Assembly: GCA_020634495.1 (NCBI GenBank)
Contig: JACKBR010000024.1
Coordinates: 1-64,000, forward strand
Source of the DNA: Ardenticatenaceae bacterium
GTDB taxonomy: Bacteria; Chloroflexota; Anaerolineae; Promineifilales; Promineifilaceae
DNA length: 64,000 nucleotides
Direction: 5' to 3'
Notes under the pieces: model-generated
Databases searched by the model: none
What the model saw: only the letters and a program-made list of their open reading frames with translations
Told to the model about the DNA's origin: nothing
In this document: piece by piece, positions 8,843 through 18,641 of the stretch
Layout: the number at the start of each line of letters is the position of its first letter
Numbering within the stretch: position 1 is the stretch's first letter
Program-made: the position numbers and the translations under genes

Positions 8843-9130
8843 ATGGCTCGTCTTACTGATTTTATTCAACTTGAAACGGTGCAGGGAACGGCCGTATCTA
8901 CCCCCCATCACACCCTCATCCCCGAATCCCAGGCGCTCATCATTCACTTTCCTTATGGTGGATTTGTCTGGCAGCGGCCAACGGCCGTACTCGTGCAACA
9001 AGGCGACCAAACCCAGCGCCACCCCATCATCGACGTCACCCGCCTGGCTGCCTGGAGCGTGCTTGGTTTAAGCCTGTTGCTTCCCCTGTTCCTGCGCCTC
9101 TTCAGCCGAAGCCCAAAACAAACCCCGTAG
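8843..9130 (+). CDS. Small single-pass membrane protein
   Basis: 95 aa. A soluble N-terminal part is followed by a C-terminal membrane helix (about 68-86) and a short basic tail. AGGAGG lies eight bases before the ATG. The GerW-family gene follows 80 nt downstream, so the pair probably works at the membrane together. No family recognised. Confidence 0.65.
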   Translation: MARLTDFIQLETVQGTAVSTPHHTLIPESQALIIHFPYGGFVWQRPTAVLVQQGDQTQRHPIIDVTRLAAWSVLGLSLLLPLFLRLFSRSPKQTP

Positions 9131-9212
9131 CCGCGCTTTCTTAGCGCGTATTGCCTACGCAATAAAAAGAGGATTAGCATCCTCGACACACCTGCAACAA
9201 AAGGATGATCTC

Positions 9213-9626
9213 ATGAGCGAAAAATACAATAAACTGTTGCTCGAAACCGTCACAGACCAAAAATCAGCCAATGAACTTATTGGCAAACTGTTCGATGTTA
9301 CCCGCCCCGAAGCTGTCTTTAGCCAACCGCTCACCGTAGGCGAACACACCATCATCACCGCCTCGGAATACACGGCTGGCATGGGCGTGGGCTACGGCAG
9401 CGGGGGCGGTGTTGGCCCAGCAACAAGCGACGAAACCGGGGAACCTATTGGCTACGGTGGCGGCGGCGGGGGCGGCGGGGCCACCATGGCTCGCCCAGTG
9501 GCAACCATCATCGTCAGCCCCAGCGGCGTGCGCGTGGAGCCTATTGTTGATGCAACCAAAATTGCCATCACCATGTTCACCGCCCTCGGCGCGATGGCCG
9601 TCGCTTTCCGCAAAATGAAGCGTTAA
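9213..9626 (+). CDS. GerW/YtfJ-family protein
   Basis: 137 aa. The pattern ...FSQPLTVGEHTIITASEY.AGMGVGYGSGGGVG... followed by a run of eight Gly, then ARPVATIIVSPSGVRVEPIVD, is the Spore_YtfJ (GerW) domain. A C-terminal hydrophobic helix (about 113-130) ends in KMKR. In Bacillus the relative is needed for spore germination, but this family is widespread in non-sporulating phyla, where its role is unknown. The GNAT gene start overlaps its stop (TAATG). Confidence 0.85.
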   Translation: MSEKYNKLLLETVTDQKSANELIGKLFDVTRPEAVFSQPLTVGEHTIITASEYTAGMGVGYGSGGGVGPATSDETGEPIGYGGGGGGGGATMARPVATIIVSPSGVRVEPIVDATKIAITMFTALGAMAVAFRKMKR

Positions 9627-10096
9627 TGGTTTCTGGCCAACCCACCATCACTTATCGTGCTGCCCAGGCCAATGATGAAGCCGCCATCAAAGCCCTTATT
9701 CGCGCCGTCAACATCAACCCGATGGGGTTGAAGTGGCAGCGGTTCCTTGTTGCTGTGGCTGAAAATGGCGATCTGGTTGGCTGTGGGCAAATCAAGTCGC
9801 ATCGGGGCGGCTCTCGTGAGCTTGCCTCGATTGCGGTACAAAAAGAGTGGCGGCGGCAGGGGGTGGCGGGCACGCTCATTCAGCAATTGTTGGCCAACGA
9901 ATCAACGCCCGTTTGGCTGACCTGCATGAACAAATTGGTGCCGTTTTATGAGCAGTTCGGTTTTGTGGAGGTGCGGGGAGGAAACGGCCGTTCCCTTCCC
10001 CTCTACTTCCGCCTGGCCCGTGCCTTCTTCAAACCAATTCAAAAACTTAGCCAAATCCCTGGCTACCTGGCCATCATGATTTGGCCCGCCAGCTAA
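9626..10096 (+). CDS. GNAT N-acetyltransferase
   Basis: 156 aa, GCN5-related fold. The acetyl-CoA loop is visible as VQKEWRRQGVAGTLI (motif A, R/Q-x-x-G-x-A). The C-terminus is hydrophobic. The start codon overlaps the GerW stop, implying translational coupling. The substrate is unknown. Confidence 0.85.
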   Translation: MVSGQPTITYRAAQANDEAAIKALIRAVNINPMGLKWQRFLVAVAENGDLVGCGQIKSHRGGSRELASIAVQKEWRRQGVAGTLIQQLLANESTPVWLTCMNKLVPFYEQFGFVEVRGGNGRSLPLYFRLARAFFKPIQKLSQIPGYLAIMIWPAS

Positions 10097-10152
10097 AAAT
10101 AATCTCAGCGTTCTCCGCGTCTCTGCGGTGAAGTAAAATCCGAGGCATCTAC

Positions 10153-11169
10153 ATGGAGCAAAAACAATTTGGTAAAACCGGTTTAACCATTACCCCCATT
10201 GGCCTGGGCCTGGCTGCCCTGGGGCGACCCGGCTACATAAACCTGGGGCACGGCAGCGATTTGGCTCATGATTATGCGGTTGAGGCCATGGAAGCCAACG
10301 CCCACGCCGTGCTGGACGCCGCCTGGGAAGCTGGTATCCGCTACTTTGATGCCGCCCGCTCCTACGGCCGTGCCGAAGCCTTCCTCGCTAGCTGGCTCAT
10401 CAGCCGCCAAATTGACCCCAACAGCGTCACCATCGGCTCCAAATGGGGCTACACCTACACCGCAGACTGGCAAGTCACCCTGCCTGCCGGTGAAAAGCAT
10501 GAAGTCAAAGACCATACGCTGCCGGTTTTGCAGCGCCAATGGAAAGAGACAACCACCCACCTGGGCACACCTCCTGGCACTTACCTGGACATCTACCAGA
10601 TTCACTCCGCAACGCCAGATAGCGGCGTATTGGAAGACGAAGCTGTTCTGTCTGAACTTGCCAGCCTGCGCAATGCAGGAACGATAATTGGGCTTTCCCT
10701 CAGCGGCACCAGCCAGGCTGAAACCCTGTGGCGTGCCCTGGAAATTGAGTTTGATGGCGAACGGCTGTTTGGCTCGGTTCAGGCCACCTGGAATATTTTG
10801 GAGCAGTCGGCAACGGCCGTTCTCCGCGCCGCGCACCAAGCCGGGATGGGTGTCATTATTAAGGAAGCATTGGCCAACGGCCGTCTCACCCCACGCAACC
10901 ACTCCCCCAGCTTTCAGCCGCAAATGCACACCCTCACCCAGCTTGCCAAACAGCACCATACCACCGTTGATGCCCTGGCCTTAGCCGCTGTCCTCAACCA
11001 ACCCTTTGTCGATGTTGTTCTCAGCGGCGCAGCCCACACCGACCATCTCATCTCAAACATAGCCGCGCTTCATGTGGCCTGGCAGCCAGCGTTGGCGGAT
11101 GTTTTACTGGGGCTGCGGGAGGAAACGGCCGTATACTGGCAAACCCGCAACCAACTCCCCTGGAACTAA
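10153..11169 (+). CDS. Aldo/keto reductase
   Basis: 338 aa TIM-barrel oxidoreductase. The start GKTGLTITPIGLGLAALGRP, the catalytic Asp-Tyr block (GIRYFDAARSYGRAEAFLASWL), the Lys in IGSKWGY and QIHSATPDSGVL fit the family. The nearest type is probably D-threo-aldose / L-fucose dehydrogenase-like, but this is inference. A CTCTGCG-type repeat fragment (about 10104-10138) sits in its leader. NAD(P)-dependent, cytoplasmic. Confidence 0.88.
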   Translation: MEQKQFGKTGLTITPIGLGLAALGRPGYINLGHGSDLAHDYAVEAMEANAHAVLDAAWEAGIRYFDAARSYGRAEAFLASWLISRQIDPNSVTIGSKWGYTYTADWQVTLPAGEKHEVKDHTLPVLQRQWKETTTHLGTPPGTYLDIYQIHSATPDSGVLEDEAVLSELASLRNAGTIIGLSLSGTSQAETLWRALEIEFDGERLFGSVQATWNILEQSATAVLRAAHQAGMGVIIKEALANGRLTPRNHSPSFQPQMHTLTQLAKQHHTTVDALALAAVLNQPFVDVVLSGAAHTDHLISNIAALHVAWQPALADVLLGLREETAVYWQTRNQLPWN

Positions 11170-11495
11170 ATCGTCATCGCCAATGAATTGATTTACATAA
11201 CACAAACAGTTTAGCAGTTTCACATTTCTAACACGATTCTGACATAGGACTATTGTTTAACAACCACCACAGCCTAAAATACTATAGACCTATTGTGAAG
11301 AAAATAGGGTCAGTTGATACTGTAAAAAATGCAAACGCATAACCTTTGCACAAAAAAGACATTCAAACTAAATTGCTTCACCCAGTACATACCTACCAAC
11401 TTTGGTGTAAGAGAAATTGAGCGAACATTTACGTACCGTAAGTACAGAAGATCAAGTAGAAGCACATTAAGATTTGAGTCATAAAGGATAAAATC
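11170..11495. other. AT-rich intergenic region upstream of lon
   Basis: 326 nt without a credible gene and poor in the ACGGCCGT palindrome. It presumably holds the lon promoter, but I see no convincing box pair and no CIRCE-like heat-shock operator. Confidence 0.4.
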
Positions 11496-13682
11496 ATGGA
11501 ACAGACAACCCATGTAACCGTACCGATTGTTCCCTTGCGTGGCGGCGTCGTCTTTCCCGGAGTCACAACAACCATTTCCATTGGGCGGCGGCGTTCCCTG
11601 GCGGCTGCGCAAGCGGCCGTCGAACGGGGGGGCGAACTGCTCATCCTCGTACAATACAACGCCGATGTTGAACTACCTAAACAAGAAGATTTAGTGCCAG
11701 TCGGCGTCTTAGCCACCGTCAGAGACGTGCTGCGAACCCCACACATGGGCGTGCAAATGCTCGTTGAACTGCATCGCCGCGTAAAATTAATGGGACTAGA
11801 AACGGCCGAACCGTTCCTCACCGGCCAATACCGCGAAATCAGCAACAGCACAGACACCGAAGACAGCCATACCATCACCGAAGCCATTGCCTACCTGGAA
11901 CAATATGCCGACGCCCTGGGCGAAGCCAACCAACAAGTCATGGCCACCACCCGCAGCAAAGCCACAGCGGGCGACCTGGCCGACTACATTGCTGGCCTGC
12001 TCAACCTGCCCTTTGAAACCGAAGTGGAATTGCTTTCCACCATCGATGGCGAAAGGCGTCTGGAAATCACCATCCAATTCTTAAAGCAAGAGCTGCGCAT
12101 CACCGAAGTGCGCAACAAAATTCAGCAAGACGCCCGCGAAGGGGCCGATAAAGCCCAGCGCGAGTACCTGCTGCGTGAACAAATGCGCGCCATCCGCAAA
12201 GAACTTGGCGAAGACGGCGAAAGCGTCCCCGATGAGCTGCGGCAAAAAATTGAAGATGCCAACATGCCAGAAGAAGTCCACGAACGGGCCATAAAAGAGC
12301 TCAAGCGACTGGAATATCAGGGGCAGCAGTCGGCAGAAGCCAGCGTCATTCGCACTTATTTAGAATGGCTGGTGGAACTGCCCTGGAGCCAAGCCACCCA
12401 AGATAATCTGGACATCAACCACGTGCGCCAGGTGCTGGATGAAGACCATTACGGCCTGGACGATGTAAAAGATCGCATTGTGGAATATGTCGCCGTGCGC
12501 AAGCTGGCCGGTACCAAAATGCGCGGAGCCATCATCAACCTCAACGGCCCGCCAGGAGTGGGCAAGACCTCCATCGCCACCTCCGTGGCCCGCGCCATCG
12601 GGCGGGAGATGGTGCGCATTAGCCTGGGCGGCGTGCGCGACGAAGCCGAAATTCGCGGCCATCGCCGCACCTACATCGGGGCGATTCCCGGGCGCATCAT
12701 TCGCGCCCTGCGGGACGCTGAAACGCGCAACCCCGTCATCGTGCTGGACGAAATTGATAAGGTCGGCACCGATTGGCGCGGCGATCCTTCGTCTGCCCTA
12801 TTAGAAGTGCTGGATCCGGAACAAAACACAAACTTTACCGATCATTATCTGGAAGTGCCGTTTGATCTGAGCCAGGTGATCTTCATCACCACTTCCAACC
12901 AGCTCAGTACGATTCCGGCGCCGCTGCTGGATCGCATGGAAACGATCACCATGCCCGGCTACATTGAAGAAGAAAAGGTGGCCATCGCCGATGGCTATTT
13001 GCTGCCCAAGCAGCTAGAAGGGCACGGCATTGGCGACGTAGAAGTCAGTTTTGAAAAAGAGTCCTTGCAGCATCTGATTCGTTACTACACGCGCGAAGCG
13101 GGCGTGCGTAACCTGGAGCGCAGCATCGGCTCCGTGGTGCGCAAAATTGCGGTGAAGGTCGCCGGCGGCGAAGCGGGCCCGTTCACCGTCACGCCCGATG
13201 AGATTACGGAGTATCTTGGCCCGACGAAGTTCCGCTACGGCATTGCCGAGGAGCAGGATGAGATTGGCGTGGTGACCGGTCTGGCGGTGAACAGCTTTGG
13301 CGGCGACACGCTGCCCATCGAGGTGAGCCTGAGCGAGGGCAACGGCAAAATCACCCTCACCGGCTCGCTGGGCGACGTCATGCGCGAATCGGCGCAGGCG
13401 GCACTAACCTATGCCCGGGCCAACGCGCGGGCGCTCGGTCTGGAACCGACCATCTTCGACCAGGTGAACATCCACGTGCACGTGCCCGACGGCGCGACGC
13501 CGAAAGATGGCCCCAGCGCGGGCATCAGCATGGCTACGGCGATTATCTCCGCCTTCACCCGCCGCCCCGTGCGCCGCGACGTGGCCATGACCGGCGAGGT
13601 GACACTGCGCGGCAAGGTGCTGGCCATCGGCGGCCTCAAGTCGAAGACGATTGCCGCCACCGAGCGGGCATCCAAACGGTAA
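11496..13682 (+). CDS. lon: ATP-dependent Lon protease, frameshifted near C-terminus
   Basis: 728 codons in frame. Order: LON substrate-binding domain ([14 protein letters not shown], 5-200), coiled middle (205-300), AAA+ module with Walker [10 protein letters not shown] at about residue 351 and [11 protein letters not shown], then the S16 protease domain. The Ser-Lys dyad is intact: Ser674 in DGPSAGIS and Lys715 in IGGLKSK. The frame ends 13 codons after that Lys. The expected continuation ([10 protein letters not shown]...[14 protein letters not shown]) lies in another frame from 13670. The break sits at GCGGGCATC, where loss of one GGGC copy would explain the shift. A sequencing error or a recent mutation would give this picture. 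Confidence 0.93.
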   Translation: MEQTTHVTVPIVPLRGGVVFPGVTTTISIGRRRSLAAAQAAVERGGELLILVQYNADVELPKQEDLVPVGVLATVRDVLRTPHMGVQMLVELHRRVKLMGLETAEPFLTGQYREISNSTDTEDSHTITEAIAYLEQYADALGEANQQVMATTRSKATAGDLADYIAGLLNLPFETEVELLSTIDGERRLEITIQFLKQELRITEVRNKIQQDAREGADKAQREYLLREQMRAIRKELGEDGESVPDELRQKIEDANMPEEVHERAIKELKRLEYQGQQSAEASVIRTYLEWLVELPWSQATQDNLDINHVRQVLDEDHYGLDDVKDRIVEYVAVRKLAGTKMRGAIINLNGPPGVGKTSIATSVARAIGREMVRISLGGVRDEAEIRGHRRTYIGAIPGRIIRALRDAETRNPVIVLDEIDKVGTDWRGDPSSALLEVLDPEQNTNFTDHYLEVPFDLSQVIFITTSNQLSTIPAPLLDRMETITMPGYIEEEKVAIADGYLLPKQLEGHGIGDVEVSFEKESLQHLIRYYTREAGVRNLERSIGSVVRKIAVKVAGGEAGPFTVTPDEITEYLGPTKFRYGIAEEQDEIGVVTGLAVNSFGGDTLPIEVSLSEGNGKITLTGSLGDVMRESAQAALTYARANARALGLEPTIFDQVNIHVHVPDGATPKDGPSAGISMATAIISAFTRRPVRRDVAMTGEVTLRGKVLAIGGLKSKTIAATERASKR

Positions 13683-13907
13683 TTTTGCCCAACGACAACG
13701 CCAAGGACATTCCCGAACTGCCGGATTCGATCCGGGAAGAGCTGGAACTGATTCCGGTGAGCCACCTGGATGAGGTGCTGGCAATTGCCCTGCTGCCCGG
13801 CAGCGAAGCCCCGTTTGCGGTGGCAAGCAGCAATGAAGGGCTGAACGTGCCCTGCCCAAAGCCTCCAGCGGCTCCGGCATCCCCCACTGCGCGCCGACAA
13901 CAGCTAA
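13670..13907 (+). pseudogene. lon: Out-of-frame C-terminus of Lon
   Basis: Read from 13670, the sequence gives the conserved last strand and helix of the S16 domain ([34 protein letters not shown]). After about 13855 the frame looks wrong again, because it runs on through the terminator hairpin to 14041, whereas a neighbouring frame stops at 13905-13907. There are thus one or two frameshifts in the last 80 codons. Confidence 0.8.
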
Positions 13908-13934
13908 CCAATAAATTCAATAAAACTCAATTCC

Positions 13935-13967
13935 AGCGCCGCTGCCTGTTTAGGCAGCGGCGCTTTT
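13935..13967 (+). terminator. Rho-independent terminator of lon
   Basis: Perfect 12-bp GC-rich stem (AGCGCCGCTGCC / GGCAGCGGCGCT) with a 6-nt loop, followed by TTTTGTTTT. Confidence 0.9.
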
Positions 13968-14148
13968 GTTTTCGCTATTCAATCAAGCGAAAAAGAAAAC
14001 TCTCAAATTATCAAAGAACTGAAAGTTTTATACCGCCTTGAGTTCGTGTTTGTTGTCAGAACAGGATGTTTATCCAGCATTGGCACAGCTTAACAGTACA
14101 GTAGTGTAATTAAGGCTATTTGCAAAATTAATTTGGAAGTGACCCAGA

Positions 14149-15736
14149 ATGGACTTAGTAACATCAAACGTTAACGTTTAAGATTGAGGCAGCTCTCAAG
14201 ATATCGAACCCACTACACTTTTGAGCACTTTGTGAATTTCTGCGTAGTTTCAAAAGAATATCCTGATGATTTGATATCGAAATTAAGCTGGTGTGGCAAT
14301 GACCTTCAACTGGATGGAATTGCAATCCTTTAAATGGTGTATTAATTACACACAAGACGAGATTGATGATTTAGTCCTCATGAATAAGTATCTCAATGCA
14401 GAATTTATATTGTTCAGCCAAGTCCGGTAAGGGTTTGAAGGGTTCTGAAATCTCTAATATGTTTTTTGGAATCCGGGACTTGTTCGCAACTGAGCCCAAG
14501 CTCAAGGAAACGAGCTTCAAGCTAAGGAAGAGTTATTACGATATGTGTATTCAAAAGTAATTTCTTCAGGCATGAAATCCTAAAATTAAGCCTACTTTGT
14601 GACAACGGGAAAGTAGAAGACGATCCGCAATTAAGCACGAATTGAAATGAAATTGAAACCTTGACGAACTTAATATTTTGATTCACCAATTTTTCGCCTG
14701 TTGACGCTAGAATGCTACAAGGCTTTTCAATGCAAAAAACGCACTTCTAAATCTATAACTTTGTTAACAAAGTTACAATTCCTGCAATGCCTAATGTGAA
14801 GGAATCATACTTGAGCTTTTAACTGCCTCTGATATCTTCAATTAATCACAGATGAAAGCGGCAATCCTATTGCGTGGTCTATTCTATGAGAATGTGCGTG
14901 ATTATCAGAGATAATCCAGTCAATCAGGAAATAAACACACTCAAATCTGATTCAAAAGAGGCATCGTTTTATTCAATAACGGTGTGACTGTGTTGCTGAT
15001 GATCCTCGGTTGCGGGAAACAACTTTACGCTATCTGGTTTTCAAATAGTAAATGGCTGTCAGACAAGTCACGTATTATTCAATAACCGTGAATCGATTAG
15101 CGAAGATATTACAATACCAATCAAGCTGATTGTCTGCCAGAAGATGATCTAAAGAATCAGGTAATTAAGGCTACTAATCGACAGACTGTTGTAAAACCGA
15201 AGAATTATCTGCACTTACAGATTTCAAAAGCATCTAGAACAATACTATGCTGCAATTCCAGAAGAGCACAGACTCCATTACGAACGCCGGTCACAACAAT
15301 ACAGCAACCCCAGGCTTGAGAAATCCATAGTAAGTATTCCTATACAGATTCGTGCGTTTGCATCAATGTTTCTCGATAGGCACATCAAGTCAGTCGCTAT
15401 TACGGCACTCTACTCAAAAATGCCAAAACAGAATATTTATTGAAGGCCACTTTCCAGTCGCATATTACGTAAGTATATGCACTTTTAGGATTGAATACTA
15501 TTTGCGTCGAAAAGAAATCGTGGATACTGACCATTCAAATATCATTTATTAAATGTGATTCGAATGAATGAGGTTGGTGCAAATATGCCTGCAATGACAG
15601 CAAACAAATTTGAGAATTATTGTGGCAGACTTGTAGAAATCCTGCATGATGATGCCAAGTGCCAACAAGCAGTTAATAATGCCTGGAAATACTTGATATT
15701 GTACTAAACGGACAATATGAACGAGACGCTGCGAAA
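14149..15736 (+). pseudogene. AIPR-family abortive-infection gene, shattered
   Basis: No long ORF, but fragments in all three frames line up in order with AIPR phage-resistance proteins: MDLVTSN start, DIEPTTL / FEHFVNFCVVSKEYPDD, GNDLQLDGIAIL, DEIDDLVLMNKYLNAEFI, YVTTGK region, KVTIPAMPNVKESYLSF, LITDESGNP, ENVRDYQ / DNPVNQEIN, LFNNGVTV, the signature FQIVNGCQTSHVLFNNRES, IPIKLIVCQ, KATNRQTVVKPEE, ALTDFQKH, YYAAIPEEHRLHYERRSQQYS, IPIQIRAFASMFLD, and MPAMTANKFENYCGRLVEIL. I see at least eight indels. It is AT-rich and lacks ACGGCCGT, suggesting foreign origin followed by decay. Family proteins halt growth on phage infection, probably through RNA cleavage. Confidence 0.82.
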
Positions 15737-15739
15737 TAT

Positions 15740-16003
15740 TTGTCGGAAGCAGACCCGGCTTTTCAAAAAGAATATGACGCGCTTGAGGCGGGATTTTTAC
15801 TATTCGATCAGTTAATGAATGCCAGAAAAGAAGCTGGGCTTACTCAGGCTGACGTCGCTGAGAAAATGGGAACCAAAACGTCAGCTATTGCCAGATTAGA
15901 AGCTGGTGGTGGGAGTAATAAACATTCTCCTTCTGTGGCTACCCTGCGTAAATATGCTGAAGCGGTTGGCTGTCGGCTAGAAATTCGTTTGGTACGCCAA
16001 TAG
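15740..16003 (+). CDS. XRE-family HTH regulator (antitoxin-like)
   Basis: 87 aa. The helix-turn-helix AGLTQADVAEKMGTKTSAIARLE is followed by SPSVATLRKYAEAVGCRLEIRLV, typical of HigA-type antitoxins. The TTG start has no ribosome site, and the frame is open upstream into the tail of the AIPR remnant, so the true N-terminus may be damaged. No toxin gene is adjacent. Confidence 0.75.
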   Translation: MSEADPAFQKEYDALEAGFLLFDQLMNARKEAGLTQADVAEKMGTKTSAIARLEAGGGSNKHSPSVATLRKYAEAVGCRLEIRLVRQ

Positions 16004-16024
16004 CAAATAAGTGAGAAATAGCTA

Positions 16025-16504
16025 ATGAACCCAATCATTCGGCTAAAAGATTTTGTAGAAGAGATGGAAGTCGTTAGCGATGAAATCAAGGTCTTCTTGA
16101 ATATTCGCACTGGGGAATTTGCCACGCACTCCACTGAAGAACTTGGTGCTGCGGAAGTAGGTGCGGATTTGGAAAAATTTCCAGAGTGGCAGCGGGCAGT
16201 TATTCAACAAGCTGGCGAGGTGCTGTTCAGTGATGATTTTCGCGAACTGCCAACCAAATTTGAGATTCATGAATACAAGATCATGGAAAGTTTTTGCTAT
16301 TCCGTCGAGGATGAGGCGTTGAGTCGCCGTTTGTTGAATGGCATCCGAGGGCGCGGCGCATTCAGATATTTCAAGGATGTTGTCTACGAATTTGGGATAG
16401 AAAAAGAGTGGTTTCAATTTCGTGAACAAGCATTCAAGGAAATTGCAATCGACTGGCTGGAAACCAATAACATTGCCTATACAGACGATAGCGAACCGAG
16501 TTAA
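16025..16504 (+). CDS. UPF0158-family protein
   Basis: 159 aa. The C-terminal block (RGRGAFRYFKDVVYEFGIEKEWFQFREQAFKEIAIDWLE) is characteristic of UPF0158, a family of small uncharacterised cytoplasmic proteins. It starts 21 nt after the XRE gene and precedes the next gene by 14 nt, so the three are probably one operon. The function is unknown. Confidence 0.85.
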   Translation: MNPIIRLKDFVEEMEVVSDEIKVFLNIRTGEFATHSTEELGAAEVGADLEKFPEWQRAVIQQAGEVLFSDDFRELPTKFEIHEYKIMESFCYSVEDEALSRRLLNGIRGRGAFRYFKDVVYEFGIEKEWFQFREQAFKEIAIDWLETNNIAYTDDSEPS

Positions 16505-16518
16505 AGTGAGGTCTTAAA

Positions 16519-16932
16519 ATGGCAAAGAATCCAAAACGATGGGTTTATAGCCCCAAAAAAGCATCATCAAGTAAACCATCTGAAAGTGTAAAGGCAGAAG
16601 TAGAAACCAAAGCAAATGAGTTAATCGAATCTTTTCTCAAGCCAACATTCATAAAACCGCCGCCAGAAGATGACCGTTTCAATTATCTCGTAGATATCAC
16701 ATCAAAGTGGTACCGGAACTATTTCTACTTTTGCAGCCGATACTGTAGTCCAGGAACAAATGCCATCTCACCGTATTTTGGTGATAAATTTGCCCGTCTT
16801 GAGTATGCAGGCGTTAATAGTTATAACCTGGCATTCATGAGACATACGGGTCAATGGCAGGAACTACATTTCGAGCTTAGCTTAGAAGAATGTCTTCAAG
16901 CTATTCAAAGTGAGCCATTTTTTCACCCATAG
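16519..16932 (+). CDS. Conserved hypothetical protein
   Basis: 137 aa. A Lys/Ser-rich start (KRWVYSPKK) is followed by a conserved-looking body with FNYLVDI..KWYRNYFYFCSRY, ARLEYAG and FMRHTGQW. It resembles widespread small hypothetical proteins of genomes rich in toxin-antitoxin genes. A GTGAGG ribosome site precedes it. No function can be assigned. Confidence 0.7.
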   Translation: MAKNPKRWVYSPKKASSSKPSESVKAEVETKANELIESFLKPTFIKPPPEDDRFNYLVDITSKWYRNYFYFCSRYCSPGTNAISPYFGDKFARLEYAGVNSYNLAFMRHTGQWQELHFELSLEECLQAIQSEPFFHP

Positions 16933-17023
16933 CAAGCCCTCTGCTCCGTTGCGGTCTTCCTGAGTTGTTGTGATCGGTTTTTGACCATGCCATTCTTCTT
17001 CCTTGGGATCTGACCATTTTTTC

Positions 17024-17332
17024 TTACTCGGGTTTAGCAATTGTATGTGAAATGGAGAAGGTTTCAGGAAAACGGCCGATCACCGCATCCACCAACGCTT
17101 CCCCAATCGCCCAAAAGCTTTGTGTTGATTTGAGGTCAGTTCCCTGCCATCGCCACTGCCAGCGATCATTATCATCCAACCAAAGCACCAATCCTTGAGC
17201 CGATAGCTCATCCAAAATAAAGCCTATGTGCCGGAGAAAGGTGTAGGCGGCTACCTCAGCACTCGGAGGGCAGATCGGCATGGCACTAGAATTCCTGCAC
17301 GGTGCAGATTTTGATACAATTGGTTTTTTCAT
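17024..17332 (-). CDS. Small hypothetical protein
   Basis: 102 aa on the minus strand, opposite to its neighbours. The middle (LVLWLDDNDRWQWRWQG) and the helix FWAIGEALVDAVIGRFP look like real protein. Its start region faces the XRE gene at 17406 across a 74-nt divergent promoter gap containing dyad-like TTGCTGACTAATAAGTCAGCAA. No family recognised. Confidence 0.5.
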   Translation of the reverse strand: MKKPIVSKSAPCRNSSAMPICPPSAEVAAYTFLRHIGFILDELSAQGLVLWLDDNDRWQWRWQGTDLKSTQSFWAIGEALVDAVIGRFPETFSISHTIAKPE

Positions 17333-17354
17333 GACATCGTTTCTGGTTTATTTA

Positions 17355-17390
17355 CATAGATTTGCTGACTAATAAGTCAGCAAGTTGTAT
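17355..17390. promoter_or_regulatory. Divergent operator-like dyad
   Basis: TTGCTGACT/AATAAGTCAGCAA is a near-perfect inverted repeat (arms TTGCTGACT and AGTCAGCAA, centre AATA) in the gap between the minus-strand small gene and the XRE gene. Its position suits autoregulation by the XRE protein. Confidence 0.5.
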
Positions 17391-17405
17391 CAAAACCTTA
17401 ATTAA

Positions 17406-17648
17406 ATGTCAACCACTGAAACTAATTTTGACCCTATGCAAAGATTTGGTGAAAAGTTGCATACTCTGCGTATACAACGAGGTTTTACTTTGCGAGAATT
17501 AGCCGATTTGCTTGGCGTTCACAATAGCCACGTTGCCAGAATTGAGAAAGGCAAAAAACCGTCAGTTGAGCTAATTCTAAAAATATCACGCTTATTTGAT
17601 GTGCCTATTGATATTTTGATGAAGGATGAATTAGAATTAGATGACTGA
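17406..17648 (+). CDS. XRE-family HTH regulator
   Basis: 80 aa, essentially one Cro/CI-type HTH (LRIQRGFTLRELADLLGVHNSHVARIEKGKKPS) plus the FDVPIDILM tail. A dyad lies just upstream at about 17360-17382, suggesting autorepression. The toxin-antitoxin-like pair follows after 30 nt; this protein may control it. Confidence 0.88.
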   Translation: MSTTETNFDPMQRFGEKLHTLRIQRGFTLRELADLLGVHNSHVARIEKGKKPSVELILKISRLFDVPIDILMKDELELDD

Positions 17649-17678
17649 TGAAACGCTTATCAAGTAAAGGATCAACTA

Positions 17679-17975
17679 ATGGCAAAAATAACAATCACAA
17701 AAGATAACCTGCTTAGTCTTGCAGAATTTAAGTCTTTACTGGAACAAGCGGAAACACGAAGTTCAACAATGGACTACATATTTCGCCTGCTGCGGGAATT
17801 AGTTTCTTTTGAAGAAAAATTTAACATGGCTACCGATGTCTTTTATGCTCGTTTTATGCGTGGTGAAATAGGCGACGATTTGCCCTTCATTAAGTGGGCT
17901 GGTCGATATGAATTATATCTCGAAGCCAGACAAGAAATTGACAGTCAGTTAGCCGAAGTGCCTGTGGCAGTCTGA
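17679..17975 (+). CDS. Putative antitoxin partner of TumE-like toxin
   Basis: 98 aa, helical, acidic (FKSLLEQAETRSSTMDYIFRLLRELVSFEEKF, then FIKWAGRYELYLEARQEI). It overlaps the next gene by one base (TGATG), typical of toxin-antitoxin translational coupling. The antitoxin role comes from position and size only. Confidence 0.65.
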   Translation: MAKITITKDNLLSLAEFKSLLEQAETRSSTMDYIFRLLRELVSFEEKFNMATDVFYARFMRGEIGDDLPFIKWAGRYELYLEARQEIDSQLAEVPVAV

Positions 17976-18355
17976 TGCTAAATCGGTATCTATATCGACT
18001 TTACGATACGATCATCTCTCGTGGTTATGTCGAAATTGAGCGTCTGGATTTCGATGAGTTGCCAGGTCGTCAAGGCATTATTGAAGGGCGGCTCAAATTT
18101 CACGATGGGTCGCTGCTTGAATTTGATGAGGTTATCATCTTCCGCAATGAACAGATTGCGAAGTTGCGTTATGCCTACCATTATCAAAATGAATCGGGAG
18201 AGGTTATTTTCCGCTACGATAATGCCCCACACTATCCAAACATCTTGACCTATCCTCACCATAAGCATGTTGGTTCTACCGTTGAGCCTACTCAAGTTCC
18301 CGATCTCAGCGATGTTCTCCGTGAAATTGAGCAGATGATTTTTAATAGTGATTGA
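17975..18355 (+). CDS. TumE-like toxin (DUF6516)
   Basis: 126 aa. The pattern ...LKFHDGSLLEFDE..., KLRYAYHYQNESGEVIFRYDN, AP.YPNI.TYPHHKH is that of the DUF6516/TumE family, seen next to small antitoxins. The expected target is translation or RNA, which is not provable here. It is coupled to the preceding gene by a TGATG overlap. Confidence 0.75.
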   Translation: MLNRYLYRLYDTIISRGYVEIERLDFDELPGRQGIIEGRLKFHDGSLLEFDEVIIFRNEQIAKLRYAYHYQNESGEVIFRYDNAPHYPNILTYPHHKHVGSTVEPTQVPDLSDVLREIEQMIFNSD

Positions 18356-18641
18356 ATTCCGAGTATGAAACCGCGCTCTCCAATCACCGTCTAACAGTGC
18401 TTTAACCTGACCGCGAGATCGATCTTCTTTGAAATTATTTGGTGATCCTCTGTGCTGTGGCTGGTCTTCAGACCGTGTCACTTTTGTCTCTTTGCCACTC
18501 GAATTGTGAATATTAACGACAAACAGTTTGTTAGAATACGGCCGTTCCCCCTTCCACCCCCCAACTTGATCTATTGCAACGTTGCTCCCCCGCTCATCTG
18601 CTAAAATACGGGCAGCTTAAATTAAATCCTGGAGAAAATAG
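18356..18641. other. Intergenic remnant region
   Basis: 286 nt with no convincing gene. It contains one ACGGCCGT at 18539, the first after more than 7 kb without any, marking the return to host-like composition. A GCTAAAAT element lies about 40 nt before the cupin gene. Confidence 0.35.

Noticed and set aside
13404..13900. Minus-strand ORFs of 158-163 aa opposite the end of lon
   Set aside because: Antisense shadow; considered because of the frameshift, but the plus-strand fragments clearly complete Lon.
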